The notes: generated by a model not told the origin, from the letters alone. 64,000 nucleotides of DNA from Clostridia bacterium (GCA_017481205.1 JAFUPN010000021.1:19839-83838), one strand, 5' to 3'; shown: positions 8,591 through 17,810, counted from the first letter of the stretch. Program-made: numbers and translations.

Positions 8591-10000
8591 ATGAATAAAA
8601 AAAGAAATTATATGGCAACCGCCGGCGCTGTTACCTGCCTTATTATAGCGGTAATAATCGTGGTAAATATCCTTTTCGGCGTGCTTGGCACAAAAGTAAA
8701 CCTGAAGCTTGATATGACAAAAGATAAGCTTTTATCATTCTCTGAGCCTACTATAGAGACTCTTAACAATCTGCAGACAGACGTAAACGTATATTCGCTT
8801 ATTCCGGAAGCAGCAGATGGTGACTTGGTAAATCAGCTTCGCGAAATCGTTGAGAAATATGCAAAAATGTCGTCAAAAATCAACTATAAGGTTGTTGATA
8901 CCGAAAAAAATCCCGAGTTTGTACAGAAGTATGCAAGTGTAGGCGAGGGTATAAATCAGTATTCAATAATATTTGAAACTGATAAGCGCTTTAAGGTTGT
9001 AGACCTTAATGACGCACTCGGATTTGACTCCTCAGGTCAGAGTGTTCAGTATATCAGTGCAGAAAAGCTCTTTACATCGGCTTTGCTGTATGTTACCAAC
9101 GAAAAGACCATCAAAATCGGTGTTGCAGAGGGTCACGGCGAAATGGCTTCGGCGGCGTATTTTGAAGCAATACTTACTGATGAAGGCTACGAGGTTGAGA
9201 GTATCAATCTCATGACATCGGATATTCCCGAGGATATGAATTCAATTATTATTTCCACACCGGAAAAGGATTATGACCCTGTAGAAATAGACAAAATTGA
9301 CGCTTTCCTTGACAAAGGAAACAGCCTTCAGGTGCTCATGCCTCCCACAGGCACTGCATTCCCCAAGCTTGAGAGCTATCTTGCAGAGTGGGGTATAGAG
9401 TTCCAGCCCGGCTATGTTGCGGAAACAGACAAGAATCATTATTACCAGACACAGGTATATCTCATACCGGAAATGGTTAACAGCGATGTTACCTCCGGTC
9501 TCATAAATGGCGGCATGATGCTCCTGTTCCCCGGAAGCAGAGCTATCAAGCCCAATACCAATCAGTATGTGACTGAACAGGTTCTTCTTACTACAACTGA
9601 TAAGGCTATTGTAAAGACAAATATTAATGCAGAGCTTACCGAAGGTGAAATTACAGCAGGAGAGGGCGACCTTGTAGAAAAATCCAATCTTGCATCTATT
9701 GTGACAAAACAGGTAGGCGACGAGCTTGAAGCCAAAATCTTTGTAAGCGGTGGTATAAACTTTATCCAGCAGACATTGCTTGAATCAAACTTTGCCAATA
9801 AGGATTTTTATATGAATACCATTGCTTCTCTTACTGATAATGATGCAAACATTTTCATAAGAGCAAAGGATATCAGCACTCCCATGATTACAGTAACAGC
9901 TCTTATGGGCATTATATACGGTGCAGTAACAGTTATCATAATTCCTCTTGCACTTCTCATAGCAGGTCTTGTTATCTGGCTCAGGAGGAGACATTTATGA
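8591..10000 (+). CDS. GldG-family ABC transporter auxiliary protein
   Basis: A 469-residue protein with one membrane segment near residues 13-34, a large extracytoplasmic domain and a second segment near 440-462 ending in RRRHL. Such a layout, together with position after a GldA-like ATPase and GldF-like permease, marks the GldG/DUF7088-type family (N-terminal NKLRLDMTKDKLLSFSEPT-like region, here KLDMTKDKLLSFSEPT, and an IKIGVAEGHGE strand-turn). The ribosome site GGGGGCGG precedes the ATG. It is thought to bind substrate or to be a scaffold at the membrane; function is not established. It overlaps the next gene by ATGA. Confidence 0.82.
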   Translation: MNKKRNYMATAGAVTCLIIAVIIVVNILFGVLGTKVNLKLDMTKDKLLSFSEPTIETLNNLQTDVNVYSLIPEAADGDLVNQLREIVEKYAKMSSKINYKVVDTEKNPEFVQKYASVGEGINQYSIIFETDKRFKVVDLNDALGFDSSGQSVQYISAEKLFTSALLYVTNEKTIKIGVAEGHGEMASAAYFEAILTDEGYEVESINLMTSDIPEDMNSIIISTPEKDYDPVEIDKIDAFLDKGNSLQVLMPPTGTAFPKLESYLAEWGIEFQPGYVAETDKNHYYQTQVYLIPEMVNSDVTSGLINGGMMLLFPGSRAIKPNTNQYVTEQVLLTTTDKAIVKTNINAELTEGEITAGEGDLVEKSNLASIVTKQVGDELEAKIFVSGGINFIQQTLLESNFANKDFYMNTIASLTDNDANIFIRAKDISTPMITVTALMGIIYGAVTVIIIPLALLIAGLVIWLRRRHL

Positions 10001-11355
10001 TAAAGAAGAAAAATATAATTATTCTTCTTGCTGTTGTCATTGTGCTTGGTGCTGCCACAGCAGCTCTGTTTATGTGGGATGGCACTGCCGATGAGACCGC
10101 AGAGTCGGATTTCTCAACAGGAGAAACAATATATATATACGACGGCAATGAAGAAGAGCTTTCCAAAATCAATGTAACTCTTCCTGATGAAGAATTTGAA
10201 TTTGTAAAGCTTGAGGAGGATAAATGGCAGATAACCGGTCTTGAAGGCACTTCTATCAAGAATTATTCCATTCAGATGCTTGCCGGTGACCTTTCAAAGC
10301 TCACTGCAAAATCAATTGTAGAAGAGAATGCATCAGACCTTGCAAAATACGGTCTTGATAACCCTGCTCATAAGATTACCGGAACCTTTGCCGGTGTTGA
10401 GAAAACCTTTTATGCAGGTAATGCAACACCCCTTAATGATGGCTACTATTTTAAGGATTCCGAAACAAACACTGTGTATACTATCTACACAACAAGATAT
10501 ACTTCGCTGTTTGCTTCAAAAGAAAGCTACAGGGATATTACATTTGTTAAGGTAGATACAGCGGCACTAAAGAGCATTTCTATCAATAAGGCTGATTCGG
10601 AAATCAGTCTGAATGCTATGGAAAATCCTATCCAGATGAGCGGATACACACTTGCCGGCTGGGAAATGACAAAGCCTTTGTATAACCTGATTGATGATTC
10701 AAGGTTAACTACCATGATTACAGAAAAGCTTGCTCAGATAAGTGTTGATTCTGTTGTAAGCGATAAGGGTGATTATGCTGCATACGGTCTTGATAAGCCT
10801 TATGCAACAGTTACACTTACCGATACAGCTGATGTGACTCAGACAATAAAAATCAGTCCTGCCAAGGATGGGGATTTCTATGCGGTTACAGAAGGAGATA
10901 TCAGTGTATATCTCCTCGGAGGCGAACCGATGGATTTTGTTGATGTAAATCCCTTTGACCTTATCAGCAAGTTTGCTCATATATGCAGTATAGACGATGT
11001 TTCAAGCGTTGTTGTTACGGCGGGAGAAGAAGCCTATACTCTCAGTGTTTCCGGCACTGAAGAGGAAAAGACATATAAGCTCAATGATGCTGATATTGAT
11101 GAAGATACCTTCAAAAAGGAGCTTTATCAGTGTGTTATAGGTCTTATATGCAACGATTTCTGTAACGATGCCGTATACGGTGCTCCTGATGTTACCATTG
11201 AGTACACCATGAATGACGGCAGCAAGGATAAGCTTGAGTTTGTAAGCTACAATGACAGAAATTATGCAGTTTTCAAAAACGGCACATGCTCTATGCAGAT
11301 ACTTAAAAAAGAAGTAAATGCAGTTGTAGAAACTCTTAAAAATCATGTGAAATAG
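9997..11355 (+). CDS. DUF4340 domain-containing membrane-anchored protein
   Basis: A 452-residue protein with an N-terminal anchor (about residues 5-24, IIILLAVVIVLGAATAAL) and a long extracytoplasmic region. Two or three DUF4340-type repeats are visible through the recurring pattern W-x-(I/M)-x(3-6)-L...YGLDNP / YGLDKP (around residues 114 and 266). DUF4340 proteins regularly accompany GldG-like proteins, so this is the last partner of the exporter operon. The start overlaps the preceding stop (ATGA), so translation is coupled. Biochemical role is unknown. Confidence 0.82.
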   Translation: MIKKKNIIILLAVVIVLGAATAALFMWDGTADETAESDFSTGETIYIYDGNEEELSKINVTLPDEEFEFVKLEEDKWQITGLEGTSIKNYSIQMLAGDLSKLTAKSIVEENASDLAKYGLDNPAHKITGTFAGVEKTFYAGNATPLNDGYYFKDSETNTVYTIYTTRYTSLFASKESYRDITFVKVDTAALKSISINKADSEISLNAMENPIQMSGYTLAGWEMTKPLYNLIDDSRLTTMITEKLAQISVDSVVSDKGDYAAYGLDKPYATVTLTDTADVTQTIKISPAKDGDFYAVTEGDISVYLLGGEPMDFVDVNPFDLISKFAHICSIDDVSSVVVTAGEEAYTLSVSGTEEEKTYKLNDADIDEDTFKKELYQCVIGLICNDFCNDAVYGAPDVTIEYTMNDGSKDKLEFVSYNDRNYAVFKNGTCSMQILKKEVNAVVETLKNHVK

Positions 11356-11356
11356 T

Positions 11357-11473
11357 TTAAAAGAGACGAATTGTGAACCGACCTCCTAATCGTTAGATTT
11401 TTGACCTAACTTTTGGTGGTCGGTTCATTTTTGGTCTAACTTTTGGGGTCGGTTCAGAATTCGTCTCTTTTAA
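11357..11473. repeat. Large hairpin with internal direct repeat between convergent genes
   Basis: Arms at 11357-11382 (TTAAAAGAGACGAATTGTGA...) and 11448-11473 match at 25 of 26 positions. Between and partly in the right arm is a tandem repeat: CTAACTTTTGGTGGTCGGTTCA (11406-11427) and CTAACTTTTGGGGTCGGTTCA (11436-11456). The right arm includes the AraC stop codon. With CTCTTTTAAT on the plus side and its mirror on the minus side it could terminate both converging genes, but its size and internal duplication suggest a MITE-like insertion. Confidence 0.7.
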
Positions 11474-12243
11474 TAAAGCCGAAAGAGAAAATCCTTTGGT
11501 GACATGCCTGTTCTGGCTTTAAAGCATTTTGAAAAATAATGTATAGAGGAAAAACCGCACATTTCAGAAATTTCTGTTACGGAATAGCTTTTTAACCGAA
11601 GCAGAAATTTTGATTTTTCTATCCTTATATCAATCAGCTCGTCTATGGGGCTCGTGCCGTAATATTCTGTGTACAGCTTGCTGAATCTGCTTACGGAATA
11701 ACCGCTTAAATCCGCCATATCCTTAAGGGTCCATTTGTTTTGCGGATTGCTGAGGATTGTGTTCCTTGTACATTCAAGCCTTTGGGGTACCATTGCCGTT
11801 TCTCCTGAAAAGATATCTGCCCAGCGCTTAAAGTGCAATAGCATATTATAAATTGTGTTTGATATAATTTCCGGTGAATAAGCGTCTTTTTTTATTTCCT
11901 CAAGATTTATTGTGCTTATGTGTCCGCTGATGATTTCAGGATTCTGACATTTTATTGTTTTGTTTATTTTTAAATTCATATTGTTTATAAGCCCGTTGTC
12001 ACATTCAAAATATATCCAGTCGTTTACAAAGCTGCAGCACGGGTCAACAGGTCCGTGTTCAATATCAGAGCCGGGTGGGTGCAGGAGCATATCACCTGCT
12101 TGCCCTTCGCCGTAAATTCCGTTTGCTTTGAAATAAAACGGCGACCTGAAGCACATAAGTAGCCAGCCTTGGCAGCTTTTACTTTTGAAAATATATCCTT
12201 TATCATGATTTGTAGATACTTCGCATATAAGATTTTTAAACAT
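11470..12243 (-). CDS. AraC family transcriptional regulator
   Basis: A 257-residue regulator. Residues 1-140 look like a cupin ligand-binding domain (AGDMLLHPPGSDIEHG). The last 100 residues hold two helix-turn-helix units: WTLKDMADLSGYSVSRFSKLYTEYYGTSP and YSVTEISEMCGFSSIHYFSKCFKARTGMSPKDF. It is read away from the epimerase gene at 12354, with a 110-bp AT-rich region between, and therefore probably activates the epimerase-glycosidase pair in response to a sugar. The ATG follows GGTGAT. The gene ends inside the hairpin at 11357-11473. Confidence 0.9.
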   Translation of the reverse strand: MFKNLICEVSTNHDKGYIFKSKSCQGWLLMCFRSPFYFKANGIYGEGQAGDMLLHPPGSDIEHGPVDPCCSFVNDWIYFECDNGLINNMNLKINKTIKCQNPEIISGHISTINLEEIKKDAYSPEIISNTIYNMLLHFKRWADIFSGETAMVPQRLECTRNTILSNPQNKWTLKDMADLSGYSVSRFSKLYTEYYGTSPIDELIDIRIEKSKFLLRLKSYSVTEISEMCGFSSIHYFSKCFKARTGMSPKDFLFRLY

Positions 12244-12353
12244 TTATATCACCACTGCAGTAAGATATTACAAAAAGATAATAACATATTCTAAAGAAAA
12301 AATCAATATTATTGATATAATCTAATTATCAATCATGAAAGGATAGTACAAAA

Positions 12354-13220
12354 ATGAATAAAATAGGAATTTTTATAAACTTCTGGGAGAACAGCTGGAA
12401 CGTAGATTACAAAAAGTATATAAAAAAAGCTGCAGAAATCGGCTTTGATGTGCTGGAATTTCAGGCTCAGCCTCTTATTGAAATGAGTGACAGTGCCCTC
12501 GGCGAAATTCGTAAATATGCCGATGATGCCGGTATAGAGCTTACCTACAGTCTCGGTCTTGATAAAAAATATGATATATCCTCCTGTGACAGTGAGATAA
12601 GAAGCAACGGCATTGATTATCTGAAGTCCATAATGTCTCAGGTACACAAGCTGGACGGCAAAATAATATCCGGGGTCAGCTATGCAGGCTGGGGAGTACC
12701 CTACGGCGATTTTGACAGAGAAAGGCTTTTTGAAAATAGTGTAAATTCTATGAAGAAAATCAGCAAAATGGCTGAGGAATATGACATAACCTATGGCATA
12801 GAGGCCGTAAACCGCTTTGAAGGAGTTATTGTAAATACAGCAGCAGAGGCAGTAAGCTATGTTGAGGCTGTTGGCAGCAAAAAGGTCGGTGTGCTGCTTG
12901 ATACATATCATATGAATATTGAAGAGGACAGTATAGGAGATGCAATCCGTCATGCAGGCAAGTATCTCGTCGGCTTTCATACCGGAGATAATAACCGTCG
13001 TGCTCCCGGCAGAGGACATATAAACTGGAGAGAGATTTTTGATGCACTCAAAGAAATTGGCTATACAGGGCGTATTGTTTCGGAGCCTTTTATAAAATCC
13101 GGAGGCGAGGTAGGCAGAGATATATTCGTATGGAGAAATCTGTCAGACGATGTTTCAGAGAGCTTTATTGATTCTGAGGCAAAATACCTGCTTGAATTTA
13201 CAAAGGAGATGCTTAAATGA
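12354..13220 (+). CDS. D-psicose/D-tagatose 3-epimerase-like sugar epimerase
   Basis: A 288-residue TIM barrel of the AP-endonuclease-2 fold. The metal and catalytic residues of ketose 3-epimerases can be placed: Glu in GIEAVNRFE (about residue 147-152), Asp in LLDTYHMN (about 182), His in GFHTGDNNRRAPGRGHI (about 208) and Glu in SEPF (about 244). The GDNNRRAPGRGHI loop is typical of psicose/tagatose 3-epimerases. Expected reaction: C3 epimerisation of a free ketose, substrate uncertain. Start has GAAAGGATAG in front. The stop overlaps the next start (ATGA), so it is coupled with the glycosidase gene. Confidence 0.85.
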   Translation: MNKIGIFINFWENSWNVDYKKYIKKAAEIGFDVLEFQAQPLIEMSDSALGEIRKYADDAGIELTYSLGLDKKYDISSCDSEIRSNGIDYLKSIMSQVHKLDGKIISGVSYAGWGVPYGDFDRERLFENSVNSMKKISKMAEEYDITYGIEAVNRFEGVIVNTAAEAVSYVEAVGSKKVGVLLDTYHMNIEEDSIGDAIRHAGKYLVGFHTGDNNRRAPGRGHINWREIFDALKEIGYTGRIVSEPFIKSGGEVGRDIFVWRNLSDDVSESFIDSEAKYLLEFTKEMLK

Positions 13221-15115
13221 AAAAGAGAAAAGATTCTGCTTTAGGAATCCATTTTGATTTCCATGTCAGGGAAGGAATGACTGTTGCCGATATATACAGC
13301 CCTGAGCTTATAGGCAAGATGCTTGACAGGGTTCAGCCTGATTTTGTGCAGTGCGATACCAAGGGGCATCCCGGTCTTTCGTCATATCCCACCAAAGTAG
13401 GCAATCCTGCACCTGATATCAGATATGACATCCTCAAGATGTGGCGTTCTCTTACGGAGGAGAGGAATATTGCTCTCTATGCTCATCACTCCGGGCTTTT
13501 TGATATGAAAGCTGCCTTGCTTCATCCCGATTGGGCGGTGGTTGATTCAAAAGGTAATGTTAGCGACAGCTTTATGTCTGTTTTCGGACCTTATGCCGAT
13601 GAACTCTTAATTCCGCAGATAAAAGAGCTTGCCGGTGTGTACAAGCTTGACGGTGTGTGGGTAGATGGCGAAAGCTGGGGAGCATATATAGACCACTCTG
13701 TTCATGCACAAAAGGCTTATTTTGCAGCCACAGGAAAGCCCATACCCCGGGAAGAGGATGAAGATTACGAAAATTTCAAGGAATTTAACCGACTTGGCTT
13801 TTTAAAATATGTTGAACATTATATTTCAGAGGTTAAAAAGGCTTATCCTGATTTTCAGATTACAAGCAACTGGATTTTTTCTGAATATATGCTTGAAAAT
13901 GCCAAAATTTCCGTTGACTATCTGTCAGGTGATTATGATTGTGCCAATTCTGTAAACAGTGCAAGGCATCATGCGCGTGTTCTTGCAGCACACAAGCTTC
14001 CGTGGGATCTTATGGCATGGGGTCAGAACACCCTTATCTGTGATTGGAAGGAGGAAAACAGGCAGAACAAAGAGCCTGAACAGCTTATGCAGGAGGCGGC
14101 TGTGGTTATTGTTCTTGGCGGATGCTTTGAGTTTTTTGATATTCTTTACGGTCATGGCTCCCACATACAGGATTGGTGTATTGAAGGCTGGGGACAAGTG
14201 GCTGATTTTGTCCGCGCCCGTGAAAGCATTTGCTTTGGCTTAGAGCCGGTTCATCAGTTGGGATTTGTATTCCCTGCTTCTTATCCTGCTGCCACAAGAA
14301 TGTATGATATCACCGAAAGCTGCAAAGCGAGCAGAGATACTCTGCTTATGCTTCAGGATGCACAGTTTTCAACAGAAGTGTTGTTTGATGACGCTCTCGA
14401 CAGACTTGGTGAATATGAGCTTGTTTTTCTTCCCGGAGCAGAGAATATGACTCCGGGAGCGGTAAAAGCTCTTGAAGAATATGTCTCAAATGGCGGAAAA
14501 CTTATTGTAGATTTGCCCTGTGCCCGTTATTTCAGCCATATAATTGATTTGGACGAAACTGAAAAATCCCTTATATATGTAGACGGAAACGGACGCCTCG
14601 GTGCCATGGAGACTGAGTGTGTGAAGCTGAGTGATGGTGAAGGCGCTTTTTATGAAAATAATTATTATGAAGCAGCCAGATGGTCTGCGTACAAAAAGGT
14701 TCCCTTCGGCAAAGGCTGCTTTGTTTTCAATTGCTTTGATATCAGCGGTTCATGCAGTATAAATGTCTCGGCTCCGTATATTGCATATATAAAGAGTCTT
14801 GTCGCGGCAACAGGTTTTGTGCCGACAGTTCGTATTCTCAACAACAGTTATGTTGATGTTACTCTTGCCCGGAAGGACGGCAGGCTCCTTGTGAATCTTG
14901 TAAACATGAGCGGCTGCCACAATGTGGCTTCAGTACGCAGCTTTGCTCAGGTTCCCGTGCTTTGTGATATTGAGCTTGAGATAGATTATCCCTGTGCTCC
15001 CAAAAAAGTAATTATAGAGCCCGGACATAAAAGCTGTGAATATACATATGACGGAAAAACCGTCAGACTTACTCTTGACAGACTGCACATTCACAGTGTT
15101 GTAGAAATAATATAA
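13217..15115 (+). CDS. Putative TIM-barrel glycoside hydrolase with beta-galactosidase trimerisation-like domain
   Basis: A 632-residue cytoplasmic protein without signal peptide. Residues 1-330 look like an (alpha/beta)8 hydrolase barrel: HFDFHVREG, ALYAHHSGLF, and the likely catalytic loop LDGVWVDGESWG (about residues 146-157). About 370-480 is a class I glutamine-amidotransferase-like fold (FLPGAENMTPGAVKALEEYVSNGGKLIVDLP), as in GH42 trimerisation domains and in GHL6/alpha-fucosidase-like families. The rest is beta-rich. The protein at 35233 has the same plan. Coupled to the epimerase, it likely releases the sugar that enzyme uses. Specific family and substrate are uncertain. Confidence 0.7.
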   Translation: MKKRKDSALGIHFDFHVREGMTVADIYSPELIGKMLDRVQPDFVQCDTKGHPGLSSYPTKVGNPAPDIRYDILKMWRSLTEERNIALYAHHSGLFDMKAALLHPDWAVVDSKGNVSDSFMSVFGPYADELLIPQIKELAGVYKLDGVWVDGESWGAYIDHSVHAQKAYFAATGKPIPREEDEDYENFKEFNRLGFLKYVEHYISEVKKAYPDFQITSNWIFSEYMLENAKISVDYLSGDYDCANSVNSARHHARVLAAHKLPWDLMAWGQNTLICDWKEENRQNKEPEQLMQEAAVVIVLGGCFEFFDILYGHGSHIQDWCIEGWGQVADFVRARESICFGLEPVHQLGFVFPASYPAATRMYDITESCKASRDTLLMLQDAQFSTEVLFDDALDRLGEYELVFLPGAENMTPGAVKALEEYVSNGGKLIVDLPCARYFSHIIDLDETEKSLIYVDGNGRLGAMETECVKLSDGEGAFYENNYYEAARWSAYKKVPFGKGCFVFNCFDISGSCSINVSAPYIAYIKSLVAATGFVPTVRILNNSYVDVTLARKDGRLLVNLVNMSGCHNVASVRSFAQVPVLCDIELEIDYPCAPKKVIIEPGHKSCEYTYDGKTVRLTLDRLHIHSVVEII

Positions 15116-15151
15116 TATATCAAAAGGGGATGTAAAATAAAGCGCAGACCG

Positions 15152-15234
15152 CTTATAGGCTCTAATACTGTTATTTCATAATTTATATTAAATCTGCAAA
15201 TTTTGCAGATTTCTCATATTTATTAGCCTATAAG
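15152..15234. repeat. Nested palindrome in the pyr upstream region
   Basis: Outer arms CTTATAGGCT (15152-15161) and AGCCTATAAG (15225-15234) are perfect. At the centre is AAATCTGCAAA-T-TTTGCAGATTT (15190-15212), an 11-bp perfect palindrome. A further hairpin GCTGTATA/TATACAGC lies downstream near 15258-15275. No reading frame is supported in 15116-15810. Confidence 0.65.
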
Positions 15235-15330
15235 CTCTAAGCGAACTTCACCTCTCGCTGTATAAATATACAGCTTCGGGTACCCCTCGCAAGCTTGCTT
15301 GCTTCGGTTCAGTTCACTTATTCTGCATCT

Positions 15331-15606
15331 TAGCCTTAGCAACCAATACTAAAGACGGTTTTGAAATATAAATTTTATCTCATACTTCGTTAAAATACTC
15401 GGAAATATTTACATATGTCCTGCGTTTTTGCCTCGTCTGAAATAAAATTTATAATTTCAAAACTCAAAATGACCTAAAACGGATGAATTTTTGAGCAAAT
15501 TTTGGTACGACGGACGAAGGAAGGCTGTCGCCTTTCAAGGACGACAAACCGAAAGTTGCCGAAAATTCGCCGTTTTAGGCGTCTTCAGTATTGGTTGCTA
15601 AGGCTA
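15331..15606. repeat. MITE-like nested inverted repeat, AGTATTGGTTGCT family
   Basis: Outer arms 15331-15356 (TAGCCTTAGCAACCAATACT...) and 15581-15606 match at 25 of 26 positions. Inside are further arm pairs: TTTTGAAATATAAATTTTAT (15359-15378) against 15442-15462 with one indel, and CCTAAAACGG (15472-15481) against the CCGTTTTAGG near 15570-15579. The right arm and the neighbouring GTTGCCGAAAATTC resemble, in inverted order, the element at 54629-54697. No coding potential. It resembles a non-autonomous mobile palindrome or a large structured RNA. Confidence 0.65.
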
Positions 15607-15630
15607 TTTTCCTATCCCCTTAAAAAGTTA

Positions 15631-15698
15631 GGGGTGTAAAGAAATTTAATTGAATTTCTTTACACCCCCCTTTATATACAATTGGGATTGTATATAAA
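15631..15698. repeat. Two consecutive perfect hairpins
   Basis: First hairpin: 16-bp arms GGGGTGTAAAGAAATT (15631-15646) and its complement (15653-15668), 6-nt loop, then CCTTTATA. Second: 12-bp arms TTTATATACAAT (15671-15682) and ATTGTATATAAA (15687-15698) with loop TGGG. They lie upstream of the pyr promoter. The first might terminate transcription coming through the repeat region, but lacks a clear T-run. Confidence 0.6.
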
Positions 15699-15740
15699 GT
15701 CTGCCGGATGAATATTTTTGCAAGCAGTTGAGAAAATCCC

Positions 15741-15769
15741 TTGACTTATTGCTGCATAAATGGTATTAT
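15741..15769 (+). promoter_or_regulatory. Promoter of the pyr operon
   Basis: TTGACT (15741-15746), 17-nt spacer, TATTAT (15764-15769). The predicted start near 15776 leaves only about 35 nt before pyrC, too short for a PyrR attenuator, and no PyrR binding-loop motif is visible. Confidence 0.72.
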
Positions 15770-15810
15770 ATTATCAGCGTAATGTATCCTGATGTATGAG
15801 GTTTTGTTCT

Positions 15811-17067
15811 ATGAAAATTATTCTTAAAAATGTTAATATATATAATTTCGGCAAGGGTGATATTGTCATTGAGGACGGCATCGTTACCAAAATCGGCACT
15901 TGTGTTTCCGTATATGACGGGGACACTGTTTTTATGTTGGAGGGTAAACACGCTTTTCCGGGCTTTGTTGATGTGCATGTGCATCTGCGCGAGCCCGGTT
16001 TTACGCATAAGGAGACCATTGCTACAGGCACTGCAGCCTGTGCAAGAGGCGGCTTTACTCATGTGTGCTCCATGCCAAATCTTAATCCAGTGCCGGATAA
16101 TTTTGAAAATCTCAAGGTTCAGCTTGATGCTATTGAAAAAGACGGAGCTGTCAATGTAATTCCCTTCGGCTCAATCACTGTCGGGCAGAATGGCGAAAGA
16201 CTTTCGGACATGGAAGCTATGGCGGATTTTGTGGCTGGCTTTTCCGACGACGGTCGCGGGGTTCAGAGCGAGGATATGATGCGCTCTGCCATGGTTAAGG
16301 CAAAAGCCTTGGGAAAAATAATCTCTGCCCACTGCGAGGATAACTCACTTCTTGACGGCGGTTATATACATAAGGGCGAATATGCCGAAAAGCACGGTCA
16401 CAGGGGCATTTGCTCCGAGAGCGAATGGAAGCCCATTGAGCGTGATATTGAGCTTATCAAATCAACAGGCTGCTCTTATCATGTGTGCCATATTTCTGCA
16501 AAAGAGAGTGTTGAACTTGTAAGGAAAGCAAAGGCACAGGGCGTTGATATAACCTGCGAGACCGCACCTCACTATCTGGTGATGAATGATATGATGCTTA
16601 AGGATGAGGGCAGGTTCAAGATGAACCCGCCTATCAGGAGTGAGGCGGACAGGCTTGCGCTTATTGAAGGCATATGCGACGGCACAGTGGATATGATAGC
16701 CACAGACCATGCTCCTCACAGCATGGAGGAAAAGTCCAAGGGGCTTTCCGGTAGTCTCAACGGAATTGTCGGTATAGAAACCTCTTTCCCTGTGCTCTAC
16801 ACTCAGCTTGTACGTAAGGGAGTTATAACTCTTGACAAGCTCATAGAGCTTATGAGCAAAAATCCTGCCGGAAGATTTGGTTTTGAAAACAGTATTGAAA
16901 TTGGCAAAACGGCAAATCTTACCGTCTTTGACCTTGATGATGAATACACTGTCAATTCTGCCGATTTTCTCTCTATGGGCAAGAGCTCACCCTTTGAGGG
17001 AGAAAGAGTATACGGCAGATGTCTGCTTACTATAGCTAAGGGAGAAGTTGCATACAAAAATATTTAA
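15811..17067 (+). CDS. pyrC: Dihydroorotase
   Basis: A class I dihydroorotase of 418 residues; it cyclises carbamoyl-aspartate to dihydroorotate. Zinc ligands are in VDVHVHLREPGFTHKE (His-x-His near residues 55-57), later histidines in ISAHCED and CHISA, and the catalytic Asp in IATDHAPHS (about residue 299-307). An ATG 15 nt upstream (15796) is in frame, but GAGG at 15798-15801 is well placed only for 15811, so I use that start. First gene of the operon pyrC-K-D-F-E-B-I. Confidence 0.94.
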   Translation: MKIILKNVNIYNFGKGDIVIEDGIVTKIGTCVSVYDGDTVFMLEGKHAFPGFVDVHVHLREPGFTHKETIATGTAACARGGFTHVCSMPNLNPVPDNFENLKVQLDAIEKDGAVNVIPFGSITVGQNGERLSDMEAMADFVAGFSDDGRGVQSEDMMRSAMVKAKALGKIISAHCEDNSLLDGGYIHKGEYAEKHGHRGICSESEWKPIERDIELIKSTGCSYHVCHISAKESVELVRKAKAQGVDITCETAPHYLVMNDMMLKDEGRFKMNPPIRSEADRLALIEGICDGTVDMIATDHAPHSMEEKSKGLSGSLNGIVGIETSFPVLYTQLVRKGVITLDKLIELMSKNPAGRFGFENSIEIGKTANLTVFDLDDEYTVNSADFLSMGKSSPFEGERVYGRCLLTIAKGEVAYKNI

Positions 17068-17081
17068 CCGGAGGATAACTG

Positions 17082-17810
17082 ATGAAAACAGGAATTTATA
17101 CAGTAACCGAAAATAAACCGCTGACAAAAGGCGTGTACCGCATGGTGCTTGAGGGGGATACCTCACACATAACCGCTTCTGGTCAGTTTGTTAATATCAA
17201 GCTTGAGGGCAGGTTTTTGCGCCGTCCCATTTCTGTATATGACTACAGCGAAAGTGCTGTGACAATAATATACAAGGTTGTCGGAGACGGCACGGAGCAG
17301 ATGAGCAATATGCCTGTCGGCACAAAGCTTGATGTGATGACAGGTCTCGGCAATGGCTATGACCTTTCAAAGAGCGGAGACAAGCCGCTGCTTATAGGCG
17401 GCGGTGTGGGTGTGCCTCCTATGTATAATCTTTGTAAAAGGCTTATTGCAGAGGGTAAAAAGCCTACCATGATTATGGGCTTCAATACCAAGGATGAGAT
17501 TTTCTGCCTTGAAGAGTTTTCAGCACTTTGTCCCACTGTTGTTACCACGGTTGACGGAAGCTTCGGTATAAAGGGCTTTGTAACCGATGCAATGAAGGAT
17601 ATTGACTATACCTACTACTACACCTGCGGTCCCGAGCCTATGCTCAAGGCTATAAATGCTGCTGCGGCAGCACAGGGGCAGCTTAGCTTTGAGGAGCGCA
17701 TGGGATGTGGATTCGGAGCATGTATGGGCTGCAGCTGTAAGACAAAATATGGCAATAAGAGAATATGCAAGGACGGTCCCGTTCTGGAAAGTGAGGAAGT
17801 AATATGGTAA
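17082..17810 (+). CDS. pyrK: Dihydroorotate dehydrogenase electron-transfer subunit
   Basis: A 242-residue iron-sulfur flavoprotein that passes electrons from PyrD's FMN to NAD. FAD-binding residues are in FLRRPISVYDY (about 45-55), the NAD-binding loop is GGGVGVPPMY (about 105-114), and the 2Fe-2S cysteines lie in CGFGACMGC...C near 207-228. PyrK is found only with class 1B PyrD, which agrees with the next gene. A GGAGG site precedes the ATG. Its last codons contain the start of pyrD (ATGGTAA). Confidence 0.95.
   Translation: MKTGIYTVTENKPLTKGVYRMVLEGDTSHITASGQFVNIKLEGRFLRRPISVYDYSESAVTIIYKVVGDGTEQMSNMPVGTKLDVMTGLGNGYDLSKSGDKPLLIGGGVGVPPMYNLCKRLIAEGKKPTMIMGFNTKDEIFCLEEFSALCPTVVTTVDGSFGIKGFVTDAMKDIDYTYYYTCGPEPMLKAINAAAAAQGQLSFEERMGCGFGACMGCSCKTKYGNKRICKDGPVLESEEVIW

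Noticed and set aside
15116..15810. PyrR attenuator of the pyr operon
   Set aside because: The promoter lies after the structured region, leaving about 35 nt of leader, and no PyrR binding loop is visible.
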